A stretch of DNA of 50,345 bases, taken from the NCBI GenBank assembly GCA_018398765.1, contig JAHBMJ010000331.1, positions 1 through 50,345 on the forward strand. Reading direction: 5' to 3'. Both the position numbers and the translations under genes were made by a program. Below, in pieces: positions 33,401 to 43,557 of the stretch. Source of the DNA: Chromera velia (lineage: Eukaryota; Sar; Chromeraceae). Below the pieces are notes generated by a model, which worked only from the letters and a program-made list of their open reading frames with translations, was not told the origin of the DNA and did no database searches. Positions within the stretch are counted from its first letter, which is position 1. The number at the start of each line of letters is the position of its first letter.

Positions 33401-36400
33401 CAGGTCAACCGAGTGAAGGACTGCATGGAGACGGGGAAAACGCTGGTTCTTCTGAATTTAGAGACTCTCTACGAATCGCTCTACGATGCCCTCAACCAAT
33501 ACTTCACTACATTTGCAGGCCAGAGGTCAGCCGCTTGAAAGGGAAGAAGAAAGACGTACTCTGAAGGCTGCATGGGGGAAGCATGCACCTGTGTGTGTGT
33601 GTGAGGGAAAGCTGAGAGGGAAGATGCAGATCTTTACGTCCCTGCAGTTCCATCCGACGGGAGGGACCTTTTCGACAACACTGAAGATGTACGTCTGTCT
33701 CGATTGACTATCTTCTCATTCCTCTGTCTGTCTGTCTGTCTGTCTGTCTGTGTGCCTGCCTTTAATTCCCGACAGATACGTCGATTTGGGTCTCGGGAGT
33801 CAACGAGTGAAGTGTCGGGTCCACCGTTCCTTCCGTCTCCTGGTGGTGGCAGAGGCCTCCCGTGTGGCCGCTTACCCGATCCCCCTGCTTGGCCGTTTGG
33901 AGAAACACAGACTCACTGTGAGAGACCTCCTAGCGAGGCCCGCTCTGGCCCAAACCCTGCAGATAGCATCGCAGTGGGCGCGTGACTTTTCGAAACTTTC
34001 CATCAGACACCGAGATGTCCAGATGCGCATGCGGCCTTCAGTTGCAAATTCAATCGAACCGACACGCGCGTTCGCTTCATATTCTGAAGACACGCTGGCG
34101 GCGATTGTCCTGGCAGAAGCGCGGGATCTTGAAGAGTCCGAAGGAGACGATTTCAAATCTACGGAGGGTCTGTCTTTCGAGGAGAAACTCTTTCTGGCTG
34201 TGAAGAGACGGCTTCTTGACACAGCGCTTCCCGATGCAGTTCTGCGTCTCCCCTTTTCTTGTCTTGCTTTTCAGCCAGAGAAGGAGGATGTGGGGTCCCT
34301 ACAGGCTTCGTATTTCGACGACCCTTCTCATGGTAGTCTGGCGGGGGTTATTTGGCGTCTGTTGAATGAGAGAAAGGAGAGGGAACGGAGCCAGACCCCC
34401 TTTCTTTGTTCTTCTTCAAAGAGCGTCGACTTCTCTTTGATCACCACGAGGTCCCGTTTGGTCGTGCAGGAGGATTTAGAATCTGCGTTTACGTCTGCTC
34501 TTTCTCTCTCTTCTCCTTCTGGCGAGAGGTTGGCACGGTCAGAGTGTACCGGGCGGATCGTGGAGGTCTCCCAGTTCTCTGAGGAGACACAATTCCGACA
34601 ACACCTGACGAAGCAGGCGCTGCCGTCGCTGCTGGAACAAAATGAGAACCAGAACAGCAACTCGAAGGATCGGGATGCGTTCCTTCTCGTGCAATGCGAC
34701 GCCGCAGGGCGGGGGGCTTCCCATCTGTTCGCGTGTGTGCAGACAGTTCTGGAGGAGACGACAAGGGAGGCACTCGACCAAAAGGAGAACCTGAAGAGGG
34801 AAGGAGGGACCTGCCATCTGCACGTGCTTCTCATTGCCCGTCTCTCCCCCCCTGTGCTGGAAGAAGACGGCGAGTCGGAGGTGAGTGGGGAAAGTTCAAC
34901 TTCCACCTGCGGTCTGATGACTGCCATAGGAAGGGGGGGAGTCTGGAGGAGGGCGATCCATGTCGACTTCCTCACCCCCGACAGCTCCCCTCAGATGTTA
35001 CCGCCCCTGACACAACTTCGGACTCTCTCCATGGCAGAGACGTGGCAGGCTGCAGACCTATCACAGCAACGGTCTCTTCTCAGATCCTGTGCGCATGAGG
35101 CGTGCACCCGCATGGCCCCGGGTGCTCCCTCGGCATCGGCACAGAGGGGAGCGGCAGGGCGTCTGCGTTTAGAGATTCTCCTGGAGATTACAGAGGAAGA
35201 AGAAGGAGAAGGCGAGAGAGCCCGACAGGGACTCGGAGCGATTGGCAGAATCGATTGGCAAAGTCGTCTGCTGAGACTGCTCTGTCAGGCGGTGGGGACT
35301 AGACTCATCAGACGGGAGGAGAACGTAACGCTCGCAAGTCCGTCCGTCCAGCTCGATCGACTGATTGTCGGAATTTTGATTTGCAAATTAAGTGCTTCAA
35401 CCCTGTTGTCATTTGTCATTTGATCAATAAAAATGTCCTTCCTTCACCATCGGTTGCATGACAGTATATGAATCACCTTTCCAGCGACAGGTTTCTTTGG
35501 TGACACAAACACAGGCAGAAAGAAAGAAAGCGATTGTGAATGGGGCCCTGCTAAGACGACGCCAAAAACTTTTTTTCCCGTGCGTTGCTTTTGTTTCTGT
35601 ACTTTTCTTGTAAAGGGACCATGCACCAATAGGAAGCGTGTCTTCTCTCGTCTCTGTCTGTCTGTCTGTCTGTCACCTTCTCGTGTCGTTCTCTGTCTGC
35701 AGCTGGGAGACGGAGCCAATGGGTTTCTCTGGCAGCTCTGTCGTCCCTTCAGGGGGTCGGCGGCAGGTTTTCTTCTTTTTCTTCTTCTGGTGTTCATCTG
35801 CAGCTGCAAAGAGCGGAGCGGTGCTTCTCTGAGGCGATGCTGCAGGCTGTGCGGACAGAGATGGCACCGCAGCTGCGGGACGTGGTTGAGGTCCTCGACA
35901 GACAAGCAAACATGAGGCTGGCAGGGAGGGGGATGATGCATTTTGAGTTGTCAGTCAAAACAAACATGACCTTTACGAAGACAGAAGCGAACAGTGGTGC
36001 ATGTGAAGCATTTAATTCTCCTCACTCACCTCATCCGTGCTCGTGAATTCTTTCTCCGACGGTACATGTCCTCTTCTTCCATTCTTCTTTTGACTACTTT
36101 CGCTCGAGGTCAACGCGCGCCGCAATTGATGGACACACAACCCTTCCTCCTTTCCTTCCCTTTTCCCTTTCTGTTTGCCTGAGTGGTGCCTGTCTGCAGA
36201 GGGGCTCAGAGGGAAATTGCCAAAGGACTTCCCCGGTGGTCAACGGAGGTCTGGTTCCGTCTTGCTGCTGTGGAGTTGCAAGACTGGCGACAAGGAGGGG
36301 GGGAGGCGGAGGCGGTCCAACTCGTCTCATCTGTCCCTGTCTCGTTTGTGCACTTTCCCTTTGCATGGAGAGTCGCGGAGGTTTTGGACACTCTCACAGC

Positions 36401-39400
36401 GGAGGCGGGGGGCAGTGGCGGACTGCCTCTACAGAGACGGGCATTGCTTCTTGGTCAGAGCCCCCTTGGTTCTCTTTTGAGTCGTGTTCTTCTTTCACCT
36501 GAAGACCTGGAGGAGGGGTGCAAAATTCTCGGGAGAGATCTGGTCTTGCTTCGTGTCAGCGAGATTTCTGGAGTGCCCAACGAGACGGAAGTCCTCGAGG
36601 CGGCTGTGGCAGAGGTCTTTGAGGGTGCAGACAGAAGGCTGACAGGGGGGGGAGAGGAGATGCAGAGTATGACGGATCGCCTTGAGAGCCCTCCTTTTGT
36701 CGAGAACTTCTGTGCTCGACTAGTCGCTGCCTACGAAGAACTGGTGGTGGGCCGAGTCGCGCAGGGGCTCCGGCATGCTGCTATCCTTCTCAAGGCAGCC
36801 CACGCTGTGCTCCCATCTTTCCTGCTTGTCCAGGAGGATGAGGCGGGCGCACGTGGGGAGGGAAGGGAGATTTCCCAACGTGTCCCCGGTAGTTTTGGTC
36901 TGTTGGTTGCGACGTGCATCGTTCGTCGGCTGCAGAGCACATTTGAAGGAGAGAGAAGTCTGAAGAGCCTTACAGAGGTCGCGGAGTGGGTAGTTTCGTT
37001 GGAGAATCCGGTTGGGGCCCTTCTTGCACATTTAGGAGGGGAGAAGGGGAGTACCTCCTTTAGAGTGCGTGCTCTGTCGGCAGGTTGGGAGTCTGTGCGA
37101 GTCTGCGCTCTTCTTGCTCTTAGGGCAGCTCCTGAGATGGGCGCATGTCTGTTCAGGAATTTTCCTGAAGAGAGAGGCGGCCTCAGGAGAACGAGACTGG
37201 AAAGGCAAAAACAGTGTGCAAAAATTGAAGAGGCGGTAGCAGCAGGCATGAGAAGACTCATTCATGAACTGCCAACCAAAGTCCAAAATTCAGAAGCAGC
37301 GGCAGCAGCGACTGTGGCGTCACCAGATGACGTTGCCCTCCTGCGTCCGTTTTCTCTCTCCGTCTCTGTAGTGGAGGGAGTTGAAGGGGTTCTGAACGAC
37401 GCAACACACTCAATTGAAGAGTCAGTGTATCAGACAGAGTGACCGTCCTCTTCAGTTCTTCCCATCTTTTGTCTTCGATTCTTTGAATCCCCCGGAGTGG
37501 AACGTCTTCTTACAGACGGTCGTCTCTCTCCTTTTTCTTTCACTTTGCATGACTCGTGTATACCTCGTAGAGTAGAGAGAGGAAGTGAATAAAGCGATTG
37601 ATGCATGGCACCCGCTCCCCTCCCTGCATGAATTGACCCTCTCGTGATGAGGGGATGACAATGTGTTTCGTTCCCTCTCCTCTCCTGCATGGATTATGCA
37701 GAGCCGCTTTCCAAGGAGGACACGACGCGGCACTGCCAGCCGCCTGCGACAGGTGCGGAGCCATGACTCGTGCGTTTGTGAAGTTGCAGCGCTGCAGTCA
37801 CTCTGTATGCCTCGACTGTCTCCAAGGGGAAGAGGCCGAGAGTGCTCCGCGGAATGTGTGTGGAGTGGGGGGGTGCGGAGAGCGTCTGAGCCCCCTCCAG
37901 CGGGAGGAGGTGAAGAGAGGTCTCGAGCGGCGTCAGAAAGTTGTGGCGGCATGGCGTGCGGTTGCTACCGACTTCTTCACGGACTTTCTCTCAACGTCAG
38001 TGAGAGAGAATTCCATCCAGAGTCTGTCAGATGACAAGGAATGAAGGTTTATTTTATTGTCGGCCTAGCTGTCTTGGACAATAAATTTGGCATGCAGGGA
38101 GTGAACTGTCCGTCCCCACAAACAACCGCTATCCCTCCCGTTATTTCTCGTTCATTGCCCGAAGCTCTCCTTCTTTCTGTGCATTTATGTTGAACATCGT
38201 TTCTCTGCAGGTTCATTTTCACCCACGAGGGGCCGTCAGGAGACGACGCGGAAGCGCTCAGGGCTCGCAACGCAACAAGAGAGGAAGTAGAGGCGAGGAG
38301 ACATCAGAGACTGCATGCGCTCCTCCGGCATCTCCTGAGACACGTCGGAAGGCAGGAGGGGGGAGCTGCTCGGGGTGCAGACGTGCATGCTGAGGTCTTC
38401 TGCGCCCTTGAGTCATCCCCTGTTGTGAGGTCAGCATGCAGAGAGAGTTGCTTCCTGGGGGGGTGATCGATCGATCGATGTTTGGTTTTTGTCTGCCGAC
38501 TGCATCTTGTAGCTTTGCAGCCCGTCTTTCTTTCATTAGCAGTATTTGTCTGTAGAGCTGTGGGCTTTTGTTTCCCTCATTTCTTTCTTTCTTCCTTGCT
38601 TCCCCCTTCCCTCCCTCTGCCTCATTTTTTCTTTTGTTTTCTGTTCTTGCTTCCTTTCTATCTTTGTGTCGATCTATTTAGTGCCTGCCTGCCTGTCGTC
38701 TGTTCGATCGGTCGATTCGTCTCGTCACGTCTGTCTTTCACCCTGATGATCTCTCCCTCTGTGCTGTGCTGCATGTGCATGCAGATCCTTCCTTCTGCAA
38801 CTTGTTCTCCGGCATGGACCCCAACAGGATTCTGACCTGATTCCCCTTCTGGGCTTCTGCCTTCAAAGCGCGGAGGCCCACATAGGCTCGGAGGGGGGAG
38901 GAGAGAACTGCAGCAGGGAAAGAGGGGGGCAGTCGCTGCGGCCTCCAGTTGCACTCCGACGTTTGTTTGTGGAATGTCTGGAAGGAAGAATCGAGGAGAG
39001 CGTTCAGCAGTCCTCCATTTTCTCTTCTCATTCTGGTTTTTCTGAGGGGGCTCACCTTGACGAGGTTTCTCTCTTGAAGGTCGCGAAGGTTCGAGAGGCT
39101 CTAGACCGGCTGCAGAGGGGGGAGGCTCAGGGGGGGGGCGGGGGGTCAAGTGCAGAGAGGGAAGCGTCGGGGCTTCTGAACACTGCATTGGTTCGTTTCT
39201 GCCTCGGGGTCACTGCAGAACTTCTCTGTGATCGGTTTCCTGAAGGCCCGCATTCTGCTGACGGTGGTGCGGGTGTGTTGTCTGAAGCAGAGAAGAAGCT
39301 CTTGGAAGGGGTGCGGGCTGTGGTTTCTGGGAGACGTCTTCTCTTGGGTGTTTCCCCCGGTTGGGCTCTTGTGTTTCTGATGCGTCTTCTGTGCAGACAG

Positions 39401-42400
39401 AAGAGTGTTGTATGGTGGAGGCAACTGAGTGCGCATCCCTCGCTGAAGTGGATTGCCCCTCAGTGGGCAGATGCACAGAGCGGGCAGGGTGGGGGAGATG
39501 AAGCGGACCTGTTTCTGCTCGAAGGAGAGCCCCAAGATCCAAAAGCTGAGCGGACAAAGACGATCGGGCAGAAGTACGGGACGATTCGGGATGCCCTCTC
39601 AGAAGCTCTCATGAGAGGACAAGCATCTGTGCTCACTGATGCACTCACTGCCTCTGACGGTTTACAGGGCACGGAAGGAAACGCTGCCGCAGGCCTACTA
39701 AGAGCCCCTGCGTCGACACAGCTGCATGAGCAGGAGAAGAGGTTCACGCTCGGTCTTGCAGCTTGTTGGAATGCCGTGAGGACCCTTCGAAGCCTTCAGG
39801 AAGGGGCAGCAGACGGGCAGGAGAGACGTCCTCATGCTCAGGGAGAGGGGAGGGGGAGGCGTGAGGTCTGGCAGTCAGTCGAGGCACTGCTCTCGGGAGG
39901 AATGGAGGGAAGTCAGGGTGGTGTGGGGGGGATGCATTTGGCATCTGCTGCAGGCAGTGGGAACATGGACGACGTAGAAAAAGGGGGGGCGGGTGCTTTT
40001 GATGCCCAAGTTCCGTCTTCCTCTTCCTCTAGAAGACAGCGCCGTCGTGAGTCGGCGTTTCACGGAAGGGACGGGGAGAGCGAAGAGACTTTTACACCGG
40101 TACTTCCGGGCCGACTCTCGCCCCTATCCCACTTGATAGAATTCTCAGAGAGGCAGAACACAGTCAGAGTGCACGAGCGGAGACAGGCCATGGGCCCGGT
40201 CCTCCACCTGGGCTGTCTCCTGGCGACTCTGCCTGATGATCGTGAGGGGACGAGGGGGAGTGGAGGGGGGGGTAGAGGGCGGTCACAGGTTTTGTTGCAC
40301 CTCGCTTCCACCCTGAGAAGATTGTTCGAGAATCCAGGGACTGCGCGGCAGCTCTTTCTTCCGGGAATGGAGGCAGACGTCTCGGGGGTGGCGTTGGACA
40401 GAGGGGTTGTGAGCGGCTCCACGCAGTCAGTCAGTCAGTCAGTCAGTCAGTCAGCGCTCAGTCTAGCTTCCTAATCGGCCTCCCATGAGCACTTTTCATA
40501 TCCCCTTTTATCCGATACAGTTTGCAAACGAAATCTCTTTGCTGAGAATGCACGCGTTTTTGCATGCAGCGTCTTGTGCTGAGGCTCTTGCCTGATGCTC
40601 CCTGCCTCCTCATACACCGAATGGACCTGACGCTCCCTGCTTGCATGCATGCATGAATGCAGAGTGTGTGCGTGTCCGAACACTAAATGCGGTGAACCGT
40701 ACCACGTCGGCGACTGTGGACAACTAAACGGCACCGGAAAATGCTCGGTCGGTCGGTAGGTAGGTCATCAGAGAGCAAAAAATGTCAATCGGGCCTACTG
40801 CCGGGAAGAAGTACCGTGGGTCGTGAGAAACAGATGCGATGCTGATCTTCTCTTCAAAAGTTGGGCTTCATACTCCCTATAAAGTGTTGCATGGCAAAAG
40901 GAAGGAAGGAAGGAAATAATTCTGAATGTGGCTGCTTGATGATCTGCTCCCCCCTGTCTGCCTGCAGCATTGCGGAGGGCCGATAGGAAGGGGCACTCGT
41001 TCTCAGGTCTACCAGCGTGCGGCCAGACACGACTCGAAAGGGCATACCTGCGGGGGGGGCGTGGCAGCACAAGGGGAAGTGGCCAGTGGGAGTGCCCAGA
41101 GAGCTCTGCCGGCGTCCGTCTGCCTCCGGAGGCTTGTCACTCACTGTGTCCTGGCTGCTGCGGCGGCACGGCACTGGCAGGGCGCGGCGTCTGCAGTGAA
41201 CCCCCTTCCCGGCACTACCCCTCTGAGGGCTCCCCTTCAGTCTGAGGGCGAGACTGTTGGGTTCTTTTTGGATCACGTGAACGCAGATGCTCAGAGAATC
41301 GCAACGAGTCTCCGTCTGCCTCCTGACGGGGCCTTCGTGCTCCTGCATTCCGTCATAGGGGAGTGGGCATCGTGTGTGCTTGGAGGGAGACTCGGCTGTC
41401 GATCAGATTCTGGTCTGAGGGAGGGGGACGCGAATTTGAACGGCAACCGGGTGGGTCTGGAGACAGAGACCGGAAGGGAAGCTTGGGATCGCGTGTTCAT
41501 GGACGCGATAGGAGGAAGGGCCTTGGGGGGTGCACAGGGGAGGGTGGAGGGATCCCGGAAAGTCCTTCTGGCCGACGGCCGTTTGACTGGAAACGTGATT
41601 TTGAGGGTTGTCTTGGAACAATCCGATCCTCCCTTCTCGTCCTCTTCCTCTGGAGCGTCCTCTAGTTCTCGGGGGAGACAGTACGAGGCAGAGGAAGGAG
41701 ACGGTACGCTGTGGAGGTATCGGCAGGCTACGGGCGTGGAGACGGCAGCAGCTGAGGTGGAGACGGCAGCAGACCGGTGGAAGTCTTCTCAGGAACAGTC
41801 ACGAGGGGGGGGCGCAAGAGGGAGGGGGAGAAACGGAAGCAGCCACCGAGTGATTCACTTGGACGGCGACCCTTCCCAAAGTGCGGCTGAAGGTGGAAGA
41901 CGAAACGGATTTCATCTGGCGCCCCTTCAACTGGCTTTTGCGAATATGCATTCTTTCCGCCTACGTCAGTCAGTTCACTTCTTGGAGCTTAGGAAGGGGG
42001 AAAGATGCTTCTTTGTCCCGTTGCATCTTCTTTCATTTCATTTGTTTACTGACTTATACAGTCTGGCTTTGGTTTGACCAGGCAGGGGAAGGAATGCGAG
42101 AGGGATCACGATACTTGGTCGATCGATCGATCGATCGATAGAATTGTCTCCGTCGCAGAAACAAGATATGCCGAAATTCCATCATGAATGGAAGTGTTCC
42201 TTCCTTCCCTCCTTCCTTCCTTGATGCTCCGTCTGTTCATTTGCTGCCGGTGGGTTTGCAGTGGGTTTGATGCCCTCCGTCCTACGGCTCGTCCGCTTCG
42301 TTAACGCGGCAGCTGAGAGGTCCGGTGCGAGACGTGATGAAAGTATGGTTGAGTGGATGGACATCGATTCAGAAGGCTCAGTTGAAAGAGAGCACAGAAG

Positions 42401-43508
42401 AAGTGCTGCAGCAGCAGCAGCATCAGTGAGGCTCTCTGTGAGGGAAGCGGCGTCGACCCGTCTCAGTGCACTTCTGGGGGATGCAGGGGCGCCGTTCAGC
42501 TCAGCTGAGAGTGCCTTGGAGGCGCATCGGTTGGTGAGGGATGTTGGGGCAGCTTTGTCTCTGGCGTGTTGGGGGTCCCCTCTTCGGCCCGGCGGGTTGA
42601 GGTCTCACCGGCTTTTCAGTTCCGGGGCCCTCCTGAAGGAGGGGGCGGTGGATGTTGCACTGGCGGCGCTGAGGGGGCACGGAGAGAGAGACGGGGCAGG
42701 TGATCTAGATCCGTTTGTGGGTTTCCTGATGCCTCGACGCAAGGGGCAGGGAGCAGTAGTCCTCTGGCTGCTTGACTACATGGCTGCTGTGCACAACAGG
42801 TGCGTCGGATGGACTCTCAGGATGAAGATGAGGGATCGAGAGAGCAGAAAGCAGAGAGAGACCTTTGTGACAAAAAAGGGCACAGTACATGCATGGATGT
42901 TTGACAGTAGTTATCAGTCGTTCAAATGTCAGGCCTGTAAGTGTCGAATGGACTGCATGTGATTTTGCTCTTTCATGAGTCTTCACATGATTGGCTCTCC
43001 GTATTTGGGGGTTGCCTTTTTCCCTTCTTTCTTGCTGCCAGTGGTGGGGCTTCTGCATTTTTTTGTCGTGTTGAGGATTCACTCAAACCTGAGGCTGAGA
43101 TGCGTGAACTTGCACTGCTCTCTCTCATGTGTGACTGTATGTCCATTCTGAATCAATCCACTCTGCTGATCTCTCTTCCCTGTTCATCTCTGCAGCTTTG
43201 TCGACGCCTACTCTGCCGTGGCAGCTCCTGCTGGGCTTTCGTCTGTGCCGGGTGCGGCAGGTCGAGGCCAAGGGAGGGCATCGGGGTCCTCTGCAGGGGG
43301 GCAGTGGGAGAGGGGGAGCTGTCTGGGTGTGCTGTCTTCAGGAAAGGGGCCCGGGGGCGGGCGACAGGAGGGTCATGGCGAGGGGCACTGCCTAGCACTA
43401 CTGGTTGCAAAATGCAGGGAGCACTCCGTGAAGGTGGGCGGGCATGTTGGCGTTCTTGCTTTCTCTTGTAGTCCCTGTCTGGCTCTATGGGTGTGTATCT
43501 CACCATGA

Positions 43509-43557
<49 letters not shown>

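Noticed and set aside
35420-35435. AATAAA-like signal as the 3' end of a separate upstream gene
   Set aside because: It lies in an intron of the giant gene. Strong RNF213-type homology continues on both sides in phase, so an internal polyadenylation site is possible but not a gene boundary.
35767-35803. Short intron of 37 nt in giant-gene exon 22
   Set aside because: One frame suggested a GT...CAG intron here, but the continuous frame entered in phase 1 at 35703 reads through to the conserved VLDRQANMRL block without a stop.
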